Source: Acidobacteriaceae bacterium (GTDB lineage: Bacteria > Acidobacteriota > Terriglobia > Terriglobales > Acidobacteriaceae). From it: a stretch of 64,000 bases of DNA. Made by a program: the position numbers and the translations under genes. The notes beneath the pieces are model-generated. The model searched no databases. It saw only the letters and a program-made list of their open reading frames with translations, and was not told the origin of the DNA. The stretch lies in the NCBI GenBank assembly GCA_003132405.1, contig PKXQ01000138.1, positions 88,379 through 152,378 on the forward strand, given 5' to 3'. Of this stretch, positions 1 through 9,809 are shown in pieces. Position 1 is the stretch's first letter; every line of letters starts with the position of its first letter.

Positions 1-34
1 CCTTCGCTCAGGATGACACTTCAAATTAGGATAC

Positions 35-1534
35 TTATTTTCGCCTCCACCGTACTCCTTCTTTTGTGTTCTCCACGATAATGCCTGCGCCCGTCAACTC
101 GGCGCGCAATGCGTCGGAGGTCTTGAAATTTCGGGTCTTTCGGGCGGCTTCCATTTCAGCGAGCTTCTGATTTACCTGTTCGTCGGTGAGTTGCGCAGAA
201 CCGGCGATACCAAGCAGCTCAGGACTAATTTCTTTTTCGCGCCCTTCGGCGCGCGCCCACTCTAGAATGGCTTTCATCTTAGGCTGATCGTCATCATTCA
301 GCACGCCGAATATTTCGTCAAACTTGGTCAGTGCACCGAGCAGCGGTTTCACATCTTCCTGACGAAAGTTGTTCTGGCCTGCTTGCGCGGCATCAAGCAC
401 GGTGTTGACCTTGCGCAACATGTCAAACATTGCGGCCTGCGCCTCTGCAGTATTAAGATCGTCGTCAAGGGCGCTCTTCATCTTGTCGATGGTTTCCTGC
501 GCCAGTTGAGCAATCTGCGGCGTAGATCCCGCGGGGAATTGTGTGCTAGTCAAGCGGAAACGAAAGTTCCGCAGCTTCTCGACCGAACTGGCCGCCGATT
601 TCAAGCCATCAAAAGTAAAATTGAGTTGATTACGATATGGCACCTGCGACAGCAGCCAGCGGATCGACGACGGCTTGTGGCCGCGCAGCACAAGGTCTCG
701 AATCGTAAAAAAATTCCCCAGGCTTTTCGACATCTTCTGGCCTTCGACCAGCAGGAAGCGTGCATGAAACCAATAGCGCGCAAATTGCTGCCCGCTCAGC
801 GACTCTGATTGCGCAATTTCATTTTCATGATGCGGAAAAATCAAATCTTCGCCGCCGGCATGCAAATCGAAACTTGGCCCTAATTCCTCCATGGACATGA
901 CCGAGCACTCGATGTGCCAACCCGGGCGGCCCGGCCCTATCGCCGTTTCCCATGAGGCTTCGCCGGGCTTTGGGGCCTTCCAAAGCGCGAAGTCACGGGC
1001 GCTATCTTTTTCATATTCGTCAACGTCGACGCGCGCACCGTCGTTCATGCCGGCAAAATCTTTTTTTGAAAGCTTGCCGTACTCTGGAAATTTCGCGATG
1101 CGGAAATAGTACGAGCCATCTTCGGTGCGGTAAGCAAATCCCTTTTTGGCGAGTTCGGCAATAAAATCGGCCATAGCATTGATGTGCTCGGTCGCGCGCA
1201 CGAAAATCGGCTTCTCAATGCCCAGCGTTGCTGAATCCTCGAGAAAAGCTTGTATATACTTCGCCGTGTACTGTTGCACTGAAACGCCATCGTGTGCAGA
1301 GTTGCGAATGATCTTGTCGTCGACGTCGGTAATATTCATGACGTAACGGACTTCATATCCGCTTTGGCGCAGAAAGCGGTAGAGAAGATCGACGGCGATA
1401 AATGTGCGGAAATTGCCGATATGACCGTAGTCGTAGACGGTCGGGCCGCAAGCATACATGCGGACGCGGTTGTCGTCGAGCGGATGGAAGTCTTCGATCT
1501 TTCCAGAGAGAGTGTTATAGAGGCGCAATGCCAT
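35..1534 (-). CDS. cysS: Cysteinyl-tRNA synthetase
   Basis: ORF 35..1573; internal Met (MALRLYNTLSGKIEDF) is the likely start; motifs YACGPTVYDYGHIGNFRT and KMSKSLGN typical of CysRS. Confidence 0.95.
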   Translation of the reverse strand: MALRLYNTLSGKIEDFHPLDDNRVRMYACGPTVYDYGHIGNFRTFIAVDLLYRFLRQSGYEVRYVMNITDVDDKIIRNSAHDGVSVQQYTAKYIQAFLEDSATLGIEKPIFVRATEHINAMADFIAELAKKGFAYRTEDGSYYFRIAKFPEYGKLSKKDFAGMNDGARVDVDEYEKDSARDFALWKAPKPGEASWETAIGPGRPGWHIECSVMSMEELGPSFDLHAGGEDLIFPHHENEIAQSESLSGQQFARYWFHARFLLVEGQKMSKSLGNFFTIRDLVLRGHKPSSIRWLLSQVPYRNQLNFTFDGLKSAASSVEKLRNFRFRLTSTQFPAGSTPQIAQLAQETIDKMKSALDDDLNTAEAQAAMFDMLRKVNTVLDAAQAGQNNFRQEDVKPLLGALTKFDEIFGVLNDDDQPKMKAILEWARAEGREKEISPELLGIAGSAQLTDEQVNQKLAEMEAARKTRNFKTSDALRAELTGAGIIVENTKEGVRWRRK

Positions 1535-1711
1535 AGATTCGCAGAGTCGTGGGCGACATTTGGAGCTGAGCAAGAACCTCTCATTCTAGGGGCGCGAAAG
1601 AAGAGGGGTCAAATGGAAGCCGCACTCAAAATGCAAGCAACTGATGCTGCGGAATCGTGCGCGCTAATCATGGCAGCCCAATATCCTCGGAGCATTTGAA
1701 CACGACCGAAT

Positions 1712-3349
1712 TTAAGCGGCGGGTGCCGGCAAATCGCTCTTCACATCTTCGTCGTCGGGGCCAGCAGACGCTTCTCCGTCCGGCGGATCTGCATCGGGCG
1801 TTTCCGCAGGTTCTCCATTTGCAGGTTCGGCTTTCGCCAGCGGCAGGCTTGCCACTACGCATGTGCCGGTGCCGTCGCTCTGGACATTAAGATGGCCGCC
1901 TAAATTTCTGACGCGCTGTTTCATGCCGCCCAAACCCACGCCGACGCCCGCTCCAATTTCTTGAAAGCTCAAAAGCTTATCAAAAGGTATGCCTCTCCCA
2001 TAATCTCGAATGGAAAGAATCGCATTTTCGGCATCTGAATTCAGTTGGATATCCACAGAGGGGCTACCAGAATGGCGCAAGACGTTGGTCAGACTCTCTT
2101 GCAGAATTCGGAAGAAGACAAGTTCCTCATCCTTGGTCAATCGCGGAGTCGCTACAAGTTCCAGGTTCGCCTTGACTCCACTCCGCTTGGTAAACCCTTC
2201 CACATACCATTGAGCGGCGGATGAGAAGCCGACCTCGTCGAGCAGCGGTGGGTGCAGCAGGTGGGAAGTGACCCGAATCTCCTGCAATGCCTGGTTCGAT
2301 AGAGACTCGAGTTCACTAAGCATCTCACCAGCTTTGGGAACGGAAATCACGGCCTTACCAAGGGAATCGAGCATCATTCTTAACGCGACGAGCGTTTGGC
2401 CGATACTGTCATGCAAGTCGCGGGCAATTCTACGACGCTCCTCATCCTGCAGCCGGAGCGAGCGAGCGGAGAGTTCGCGCAGCACATACTCAGTCGTCTT
2501 GCGGCGTTCAATTTCAGATTCGAGCGACGCTAAACTGGCGTTGAGCGCGCGCGTGCGCTCCTCTACTCTTTTCTCAAGTTCGTCGTGAGATTTGCGAAGC
2601 TCAGCTTCCACGCGCTTGACATCCGTAACATCCACTCCGGTGGGGTGCAGGAAAATGATCTCACCGTCTTGGTCGCGAATCGGATGAAGCTCAAATTCGA
2701 CCAGCCGTTCGGTTCCATCTGCCCAAAGGTAAGACAGAACTTCCCTATAAGGCGTGTCTGCGGCCGCTAGCTTTGTCCCGGCTCGAATCTTGTCTTGTAC
2801 TTCCCGGGAGCCTCGCCACCAGCCTGTCTCCCAGAATTGGCGCCCGAGAACTTCTTCGGCGCGGTAGCCACACACATCGAGGCAAAGTCGATTGGCATCG
2901 ATCATTACGCCGTCTAGGGTCATGATGCCGGCAAACACCGAGGTTTGCTCGAACACAGCGCGAAATTTGGCCGTGGCCGCGCTCGCCTTGGCTCCGGATC
3001 GACGATTGGCTTCTCCAAGACCAATAATGAAACTTGAAAAAACCAGGAAGCCCACCAGCCCCGAAATCGTAGTGCGCGGATCTTCTACGGCGAAGGACCC
3101 CGCGGGCGGAAGAAACCAATACCAAACCCCAATCCCGCTGATCAGCGTCGCCGCAATCGACGGCCCCAGTCCGCAATACCAGGCGGCAAAAACCACCGCT
3201 AACCAAGCCGTATGATAGGGATTATTGAGTCCGAGCCACGGCTCCAGTATTCCTCGCAGCATGAGCGCCGCAATCGCAGCCCCCACCGCGAGAACATAGC
3301 GAGCCAAGATCGATTTGTTTCTAGGCTCCGGAATGGCAGAACTTTGCAC
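1712..3349 (-). CDS. Membrane sensor histidine kinase (N-terminal TM region, PAS, HisKA_3/HATPase, NarL-type)
   Basis: TM segments, PAS-like FRAVFEQTSVFAGIMTLDGVMIDANRLCLDVCGY, RRRIARDLHDSIGQTLVALRMML dimerisation box, RDYGRGIPF / GVGVGLGGMKQRVRNLGG ATPase motifs; GTG start. Confidence 0.88.
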   Translation of the reverse strand: MQSSAIPEPRNKSILARYVLAVGAAIAALMLRGILEPWLGLNNPYHTAWLAVVFAAWYCGLGPSIAATLISGIGVWYWFLPPAGSFAVEDPRTTISGLVGFLVFSSFIIGLGEANRRSGAKASAATAKFRAVFEQTSVFAGIMTLDGVMIDANRLCLDVCGYRAEEVLGRQFWETGWWRGSREVQDKIRAGTKLAAADTPYREVLSYLWADGTERLVEFELHPIRDQDGEIIFLHPTGVDVTDVKRVEAELRKSHDELEKRVEERTRALNASLASLESEIERRKTTEYVLRELSARSLRLQDEERRRIARDLHDSIGQTLVALRMMLDSLGKAVISVPKAGEMLSELESLSNQALQEIRVTSHLLHPPLLDEVGFSSAAQWYVEGFTKRSGVKANLELVATPRLTKDEELVFFRILQESLTNVLRHSGSPSVDIQLNSDAENAILSIRDYGRGIPFDKLLSFQEIGAGVGVGLGGMKQRVRNLGGHLNVQSDGTGTCVVASLPLAKAEPANGEPAETPDADPPDGEASAGPDDEDVKSDLPAPAA

Positions 3350-3350
3350 C

Positions 3351-3396
3351 TTACCTCACCTTGCCTCACCTTGCCTCACCTTGCCTCACCTTGCCG
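3351..3396. repeat. 10-bp tandem repeat (TTGCCTCACC)n, about 4.5 copies
   Basis: ttacctcacc ttgcctcacc ttgcctcacc ttgcctcacc ttgcc read directly; immediately 5' of the histidine kinase GTG start. Confidence 0.95.
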
Positions 3397-3580
3397 CGGA
3401 TTCGAACCGCACATGCCATCCGCTGGCTAGCCAAGTGACACAAGCGGTGGAACTCGCAGAACCGATCTTATTGTGTGCGGAGGTCGCGTCTATAAGGTAT
3501 TCGCTGTAATGTGGCGCGGATACTCCAGTCCGCGGCCTTGGTCCTTGCGTTTAGATTTTGTTACTCGATTTTTCCTGTTA

Positions 3581-4159
3581 TTAAACCGAGACTGCGGGCG
3601 GCGGCGCGGGTTCGTGCAGTCGATGCTGCACGAGAAAGGCATAATGGACAGCCGAGACGATGGTGAAGATAAAAGTCGCGCGCAGGAAAGTAGTTCGCGC
3701 GATCCAGACCCACTGCACAGGGTAGACGAGCAGCAGCAGCACGAAGAAAATCGCGGCCACCTGGGCGAAGGTGTTGGCCTTGCCGAAAATACTGGGACGA
3801 AAATCGCGCAAGCCAGCGATCATGAAGAGCACACCGCTGATGACGAGGATCGAGACATCACGGCTGAACACCATGACTGTGTACTTCCAGGGAATCATGC
3901 GTTCGATCGAGAGCACGAGAAACATCGTGCTCATCAGCAATTTGTCGGCGATCGGATCGAGATACTGGCCGAGCAATGTTTGCTGATGCAAGGTGCGGGC
4001 CAAAAGGCCGTCGAGGCCATCGCTCACTCCGGCGAGAACGAATAGCGCCAACGCCCATTTGAAATCCTGCTTGAGCAGATTAATAACGATGAACGGCAGG
4101 AAAATCATGCGCAAGAGCGTGATCTGATTGGGTGCGGTTAGAATTTGCCGCAGGTTCAT
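3581..4159 (-). CDS. pgsA: CDP-diacylglycerol--glycerol-3-phosphate 3-phosphatidyltransferase
   Basis: CDP-alcohol phosphotransferase motif (SDGLDGLLARTLHQQTLLGQYLDPIADKLL). Confidence 0.9.
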   Translation of the reverse strand: MNLRQILTAPNQITLLRMIFLPFIVINLLKQDFKWALALFVLAGVSDGLDGLLARTLHQQTLLGQYLDPIADKLLMSTMFLVLSIERMIPWKYTVMVFSRDVSILVISGVLFMIAGLRDFRPSIFGKANTFAQVAAIFFVLLLLVYPVQWVWIARTTFLRATFIFTIVSAVHYAFLVQHRLHEPAPPPAVSV

Positions 4160-4674
4160 CGCGACTCGTCCCCGCCAGACCGTGCTCCGCTTTTTTCTCG
4201 GGCGCTGCTGAGAAATTCGCTCACCAGCAGCGGCGAGGGATCCTGTCCTGTCTTTTCGGCGAAGCGCTGGGCGAGCGAGAGGATGTTGCCCTCGGGCAGA
4301 TCCAGTTCCATGCGTTCAACGCGGTGCATGGGGAAAAAGACCACGCCAGAAGTAAAAGGCTCGCCGTTCTTGATCTGCGAGGCGAGATTATCGAAAGATG
4401 CGACGTCCACGCCGCGCAGGCTGAGTCCTTCGCTCGCAAGATGGAGAATCGCACCCCAGAATTTTTCGCGCGGGTTCGTCAACGTGGCGATCACCAGCGC
4501 TCCGGGTCGGAAGGGACTGACGGTTTGAGGGTCCTGATAAAAGCTAGTACTGGGCACGATTGGATTGTCGTCTGTCGGGGAGGGAAATTGCAAACGGAAG
4601 GTGCCCGCTCGCGGCGACCCGTTACTACCAGGGGTTAGCGCTTCACGATGACGTGCGACGCTGACTCTATACAA
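4156..4674 (-). CDS. Conserved hypothetical protein, 4-bp overlap with pgsA
   Basis: ORF with ATGA overlap to pgsA; no family confidently assigned. Confidence 0.6.
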   Translation of the reverse strand: MYRVSVARHREALTPGSNGSPRAGTFRLQFPSPTDDNPIVPSTSFYQDPQTVSPFRPGALVIATLTNPREKFWGAILHLASEGLSLRGVDVASFDNLASQIKNGEPFTSGVVFFPMHRVERMELDLPEGNILSLAQRFAEKTGQDPSPLLVSEFLSSAREKSGARSGGDESR

Positions 4675-4994
4675 ACCATCCGCGTGTAGCCTTGTCGCTC
4701 AGGCGTAAAAGGACAGACTTCGAAATTGCCGTAAACAGCAAGAGCACCATTAGGAATACCGAAGTTCTTCGGGACAATGGGATCGTCGGCGTCGTCCGCG
4801 ATGGGACCCGCTGTGACGCCAAGCAAACTTTTCGTGCCGACCGGCCAAATCCGAAGCGCTGGTGTTCCATCCCCAAATGTTGCTCTGCCATGAACCGTGA
4901 AACCGGCAGCCATAACCTTGGGGTTCCCCTTGCACTTTGGCTGTTCGCCGAACACGGGGATCACCAGTAAAGCGATCGCCAATAGATGCTTCAT
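4635..4994 (-). CDS. Small secreted hypothetical protein
   Basis: N-terminal signal-peptide-like MKHLLAIALLVIPVFG. Confidence 0.55.
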   Translation of the reverse strand: MKHLLAIALLVIPVFGEQPKCKGNPKVMAAGFTVHGRATFGDGTPALRIWPVGTKSLLGVTAGPIADDADDPIVPKNFGIPNGALAVYGNFEVCPFTPERQGYTRMVCIESASHVIVKR

Positions 4995-5013
4995 ACGCTT
5001 CTTCCTCAGCGTG

Positions 5014-6405
5014 TCAGCCCTCGCTTTTTACCGCTTTCAAATCAATGCCCACCTGCTCAGCCTTCTTATAGAGATGTGACCGCTCCAGTCCCAAAGCGCG
5101 CGCCGTGTTTGAGATCTGGTGATGATTGTGTTTCAGCTCCGCCAGAATGGTTTGTTTCTCGAATGCACGCACGCGGTCGGCGAGCGGCCCAGTGCCGGAC
5201 GATGCGGACCCCGACGCAGCGGCGGACGCGGGCAGCGCTAGCGCGACGGTTTCCGCCGTGACTTCGTTGGAGGTCGCCAGCAGCATTACCCGTTCTACGG
5301 CGTTCCTCAGTTCGCGCACATTGCCCGGCCAGGGATGCTCTTGCAGTGCGGCAATTGCGCTGGGGGTGAAACGCATCGGCTTCCATCCATTCGTCGCGCT
5401 GACCTGTAAAGCAAAGTGCTCGACGAGCGCCGGAATGTCTTCGCGGCGTTCGCGCAGCGGCGGCAGGCGCAGGGGAAAGACGAAGATGCGGTGAAATAAA
5501 TCCTGCCGGAATTTGACCTCGCGCACCTGCGCTTCAAGATCGCGGTGCGTGGCGACGACCACGCGCACATCAACCTGTATGGCGCGTTCTCCGCCGAGGC
5601 GCTCGACTTCGCCTTCTTCGAGAACGCGTAACAGCTTCGCTTGCATCGCAAGTGGCATATCGCCGATTTCATCGAGAAAAATCGTCCCACGCTGTGCCTG
5701 TTCAAATTTCCCGAGATGGCGGCCAGCCGCACCGGTGAACGATCCTTTCTCGTGGCCGAATAATTCCGATTCAATCAGTTCGGCCGGAATCGCGGCGCAA
5801 TTCAGCGTGACGAACGGCCCGCCGGCTCGCGGACTGCGCTCATGCAGCGTGCGCGCCACAAGTTCTTTTCCCGTCCCTGTCTCCCCGAAAATGCAAATGC
5901 GCGTTTCGCTGGCGGCGACGCGTTCCACTTGCGCCATCACCGCGCGCATCGTCTCGCCCTTCCAGACGATTTCGTGCTTGCCGAGACGGCGCTCCAGATC
6001 GCGGTTCTCGCGTTCCAGGCGTCCGAGCTTCAGCGCATTCTCGACGGTGAGCAGAAGCTTTTCGGTGGAGATCGGTTTCTCCAGGAAATCGAGCGCGCCA
6101 AGACGCGTGGCGCGCACCGCCATTTCAATATGCGCCTGCCCCGACATCATTACCACCGGAGTCGCCACGCCTTGCGCTTTGAGTTCTTCGAGCAGCGCGA
6201 GGCCGTCTTTGCCCGGCATCACAACGTCTGAAAGTATCAGATCGAAAGATTGCACTTTGGCCAGTTCGAGAGCCTTGTTAGCGTTGTCGCAGACGGCCGC
6301 CTCATGCCCCTCCAGACGAAACGCACGCGACAGAGAAGCCAGCGTGTTGGCTTCGTCATCGACGATCAGTAGATGCGCTTTTTGCGCCACAGTCATTGAC
6401 CTCAA
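5014..6405 (-). CDS. Sigma-54-dependent response regulator (NtrC family)
   Basis: Receiver domain (LIVDDEANTL...LILSDVVMPGKDGLALLEEL), AAA+ GETGTGKELVARTLHERS and GAFTGA-like GSFTGAAG, C-terminal Fis HTH. Confidence 0.93.
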   Translation of the reverse strand: MRSMTVAQKAHLLIVDDEANTLASLSRAFRLEGHEAAVCDNANKALELAKVQSFDLILSDVVMPGKDGLALLEELKAQGVATPVVMMSGQAHIEMAVRATRLGALDFLEKPISTEKLLLTVENALKLGRLERENRDLERRLGKHEIVWKGETMRAVMAQVERVAASETRICIFGETGTGKELVARTLHERSPRAGGPFVTLNCAAIPAELIESELFGHEKGSFTGAAGRHLGKFEQAQRGTIFLDEIGDMPLAMQAKLLRVLEEGEVERLGGERAIQVDVRVVVATHRDLEAQVREVKFRQDLFHRIFVFPLRLPPLRERREDIPALVEHFALQVSATNGWKPMRFTPSAIAALQEHPWPGNVRELRNAVERVMLLATSNEVTAETVALALPASAAASGSASSGTGPLADRVRAFEKQTILAELKHNHHQISNTARALGLERSHLYKKAEQVGIDLKAVKSEG

Positions 6406-6423
6406 GGGAATGCCATCCCAAAT

Positions 6424-8328
6424 CTACCCCACAGACACCGAGTGCGCGGAGAAATCGCAGGGCAATTCCATGCGAAACGTGGTTCCTTTTTCCTTCGTGC
6501 TCTCGACCGAAATCTTGCCGCCATGATCGCTCACCACCGACTGCACAATCGCCAGCCCGAGACCCGTGCCATGTTGCTTGGTCGTGTAATAAGGAGTGAA
6601 CAAGCGCCCGCATTCTTCCTGCGTCAGGCCGGAGCCGGTATCGGAAACCGAAAGCTCGACGCGGTCGCCGAGAGACGCGGTGCGAATCGTCAACTCTCCC
6701 CCTTGCGACATGGCATCGATCGCATTGAGCACCAAGTTTTGCAGTGCGCGATGCAGCAGATCCGAATCGGCCGAAATTTCGGGCAGCGCCTCCGCCAATT
6801 CCGTGTGCACGACAATCTGATTCTTGCTCTGTAGCTGCGCCTGAAAGACGCGCAGCACCGAGCGCACCACATCGTTCACCTGCATCGGATGGCGCTGTGG
6901 CTGCGGCATTCTCGAGAATTCGCTGAAACGGCCAATAATGGTTTTAAGATTATTAATTTCCTCGAGCAGAGTGACCGTACTCTCGTGGAAGACTTCTTCA
7001 AACATTTCGGGCGATTTCTCTTTGGCGCGCATCAGGTTTTCGACGGTGACTTGCAAGGGAAAAAGCGGGTTCTTTAGTTCGTGCGCCAAACGGCGCGCCA
7101 GTTCGCGCCATGCGGCTACTCGCTCGGCCTGCAGCGTGCGTTCTTTTTGCTGCATGAGATCTTCCGTCATGCGGTTGAACGACGCCGCCAGTTCTCCCAG
7201 TTCGTCGCTCGATTCAACTTCGACCTTGGCATTGAGATCGCCGGCCGCGACGCGGCGCGCGGCCTCCGCCAGCGACACAACCGGGCGCGTGACCCGCGCA
7301 GCAAACCACAGACTGGCCAGCACCGCCGCCAGGATGCCGACGCCGCCCACCAACATCGCAGTAGAGATAACCTGCCTTTGCAATTCGATGAGCGGACGCC
7401 GTGAACTGCCCACCAGCAGCACGCCTAAGAGTTGCTGACTTGGGGCGCTCGCCCCGAGCTTTGGCACGGCCATGTTTGGATTGGTCATGTTCGGCCCGGT
7501 GAGCGGAATGCCATGAAACACTTCGGCGTCAGCCGGGTCTGCGGTCCAATGAATCACTCTCTGAGATTCTTGACCTGTATCGCGCACCTTTGCGACCAGC
7601 GGCGCGAGTTGGTCGGCTCCGGCGGCCGGCCCATTCAAATCGAGTAGCGATTTCGGGTTCCATTTGGCGTCCAGATTCTGATAAAGCATCACGCGCGTTC
7701 CGGCGGGAATGTCGAGCGTGGAGAGAAATGCTTGGTCGAGGCGTTCACCGCCGATCACGTACAGCGGTTGTTCTCCGACACTCGCCACGCGTACCGCGAA
7801 CAGGCCGAGGGATGCGCCATCCGGAAGCTCTTCGCGTTTCAAAAACGGTCCCGGCGGCACGGTAGCGATCGCCGCCGCGGCTTCGGAATTCGGCGCTTCA
7901 AGAGTCGGTGCCCCGGAAATCGCGGCTTGGGGAATCGCCGCCTCGGGATATCCGAATTTTGCCTGCCATTGCGCCGAGGAGAGAATGGTTCCACGCGCGT
8001 CGACCAGTTCGAGGAAATCGAGCCGCTGCTGACTCGCCAACGAGCGCGCCTCGCCAACGTATTCGCTGGGATCGGCGCCGGTACGGTTCATATCGAGAGC
8101 GATGCGTTGCACGGCCTCGCTGGCGGCTACCGATTCGACTCTGCGCGCGACTTCCGATCCGCGGCGTTGGAACTCCGATCGAAATTGCGCCGCGACCGCA
8201 TTAGCGCGGTCCTGATCGGCCTGCTCGAATGAGCGCCGAATGGTGCTGTAGACGGAAATAGAAATAACCGCCACACAGACGAGCGCGGTCGCGGCAAACA
8301 GCAAAAGGAGTTTCTTGCGGAAACTCAT
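6424..8328 (-). CDS. NtrY-like sensor histidine kinase (dCache/HAMP/HisKA/HATPase)
   Basis: HAMP region, H-box AWRELARRLAHELKNPLFPLQ, ATPase motifs DTGSGLTQEE and GTGLGLAIVQSV. Confidence 0.92.
   Translation of the reverse strand: MSFRKKLLLLFAATALVCVAVISISVYSTIRRSFEQADQDRANAVAAQFRSEFQRRGSEVARRVESVAASEAVQRIALDMNRTGADPSEYVGEARSLASQQRLDFLELVDARGTILSSAQWQAKFGYPEAAIPQAAISGAPTLEAPNSEAAAAIATVPPGPFLKREELPDGASLGLFAVRVASVGEQPLYVIGGERLDQAFLSTLDIPAGTRVMLYQNLDAKWNPKSLLDLNGPAAGADQLAPLVAKVRDTGQESQRVIHWTADPADAEVFHGIPLTGPNMTNPNMAVPKLGASAPSQQLLGVLLVGSSRRPLIELQRQVISTAMLVGGVGILAAVLASLWFAARVTRPVVSLAEAARRVAAGDLNAKVEVESSDELGELAASFNRMTEDLMQQKERTLQAERVAAWRELARRLAHELKNPLFPLQVTVENLMRAKEKSPEMFEEVFHESTVTLLEEINNLKTIIGRFSEFSRMPQPQRHPMQVNDVVRSVLRVFQAQLQSKNQIVVHTELAEALPEISADSDLLHRALQNLVLNAIDAMSQGGELTIRTASLGDRVELSVSDTGSGLTQEECGRLFTPYYTTKQHGTGLGLAIVQSVVSDHGGKISVESTKEKGTTFRMELPCDFSAHSVSVG
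7438..7497 (-). repeat. 15-bp-period coding repeat, 4 units (ASAPS/VPKLG/NPNMA/GPNMT)
   Basis: On the minus strand GGGCCGAACATGACC AATCCAAACATGGCC GTGCCAAAGCTCGGG GCGAGCGCCCCAAGT. Confidence 0.7.
7876..7950 (-). repeat. 15-bp-period coding repeat, 5 units (YPEAA IPQAA ISGAP TLEAP NSEAA)
   Basis: Units read from the minus strand of the NtrY-like periplasmic region. Confidence 0.75.
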
Positions 8329-9809
8329 TGCGATTCCGCCTGGGCATGCAAATCAACGCGGGGAGCCGCCGACCGCGGATCTGCCATGCGTTGATCTGCC
8401 AACCGCGGATCCGCCAGCCAAAGATCAGCCAGCGAGAGTTCCGAGGCGCTCCACCGTGCCCGCCCGTCGGGCGCCCACTCGCGCACGCGTCCACTAACCG
8501 CGGTCGCGACTGGCAGATGGAATAGCGGAATGACTGCGTGCCCTTCGAGCAAACTCTGTTCAGCCCGATACAACTCTTCCAGCGCGTCGCTGTCGGGCTT
8601 TGCGGAAAATGAGGGCTCGGGCAATCCCAATTGTCGCGCGGCCTCGCTAAGCGAGGTTGCCGGATCGGGGCTCGGCAGGACGACGCGCACCAGGCGAATA
8701 TCTTCCGCTCCCGACAACGAGACTTGCACTGTGATACCGACTTCACGGGCGTTGAGAACAATGCGCTCGGCGATCAATTGGGCTTGCGGGTCTCGCGGAT
8801 CATAATTTAAATCGTAAGTCAGATTGCGCGCGACCTGACGCGAGTCGGCAAGCAAAGCGCGCGCCTCTTGCGGATTTGCTTGCGCCGAAAAGACTGCGCT
8901 GTAGCCGGTCATCCAATTGGGAAGAATGCTGGCGGCGGGTTCCCCGGCGCCTTTCAACAGCACCGATTGAATCGGCTTGCGATCCACGGCAAGCGTGAGC
9001 GCTTCGCGAACGCGAGGGTCGTTCGCTCGCGAATTTGCGGGGAAATCGAGCGCGAGCAATTCCGTCGGCAACGACACTAATAAAGACGTGCTGTGCGGAG
9101 GCGAGAAATTCGCGGATTGGGGCGCCTCTTCGATCACGTCGGTCTTGCCCAGTTCAAGCGCGATTGCCTGATCGCGCAGCGCTTTGCCAAATTCAATCTC
9201 GACCGCATCGACAAACGGACGCCCTTCCCAGCTTTCTTCATTGGCGGCAAGCTTGAGAAGTTGTTGCGGCTGCCACTCCGCGACCAGGAAGGGACCGGTT
9301 CCTATGGGGAGGCCTTGGGCATTTCGCTTCAGCAAGAGATTGCGCGGCAGAGCGAGTGCGGCCGGCAGCGAAGACATCGGCGTGGCGGTCTCGATCGCGA
9401 TCGTATCGCCCGATGCACGCACGATCCATCCGGATTGGAGCGCGCTCAGAATCTGCGCGATTGCGAGGGGCGATGCAGGACTGCCATCATGGAATTTCAT
9501 TCCGCGGCGCAGCGTGAATTGCCAGTGGCTGGCGCTCACGTCGCTCTGCCACGCCACCGCCAGCGCGGGCTGAGGACGCCCCTGCGCGTCGATGCGCACC
9601 AGCGTATCGCCAATCAGAGATAGCGTGCGTGCCAGATCCCAGTATTCGACAGGCGTCGCGTTCGGAGGAAGCTCAAGCACGCTCGGCGAAGCTTGCAGCA
9701 TGACCCGCAAGGTTCCGCCATAGTGCGGACGCGTCTCCGCGGACGCCGCATTGTAAGTCACGCCGAGCAGGCTAATTACCGCAAGTAACAGATACCCGAT
9801 ACGCCTCAT
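8325..9809 (-). CDS. ABC-type peptide/solute-binding protein (SBP_bac_5 family)
   Basis: Signal peptide; SBP_bac_5-like HYGGTLRVMLQ...WQFTLRRGMKFHDGSPASPLAIA; start/stop overlap with the kinase gene (8325-8328). Confidence 0.82.
   Translation of the reverse strand: MRRIGYLLLAVISLLGVTYNAASAETRPHYGGTLRVMLQASPSVLELPPNATPVEYWDLARTLSLIGDTLVRIDAQGRPQPALAVAWQSDVSASHWQFTLRRGMKFHDGSPASPLAIAQILSALQSGWIVRASGDTIAIETATPMSSLPAALALPRNLLLKRNAQGLPIGTGPFLVAEWQPQQLLKLAANEESWEGRPFVDAVEIEFGKALRDQAIALELGKTDVIEEAPQSANFSPPHSTSLLVSLPTELLALDFPANSRANDPRVREALTLAVDRKPIQSVLLKGAGEPAASILPNWMTGYSAVFSAQANPQEARALLADSRQVARNLTYDLNYDPRDPQAQLIAERIVLNAREVGITVQVSLSGAEDIRLVRVVLPSPDPATSLSEAARQLGLPEPSFSAKPDSDALEELYRAEQSLLEGHAVIPLFHLPVATAVSGRVREWAPDGRARWSASELSLADLWLADPRLADQRMADPRSAAPRVDLHAQAESQ
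8358..8432 (-). repeat. 15-bp tandem repeat, 5 units, encoding the SBP C-terminal tail (LADLW LADPR LADQR MADPR SAAPR)
   Basis: CTGGCTGATCTTTGG CTGGCGGATCCGCGG TTGGCAGATCAACGC ATGGCAGATCCGCGG TCGGCGGCTCCCCGC on the minus strand. Confidence 0.9.
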
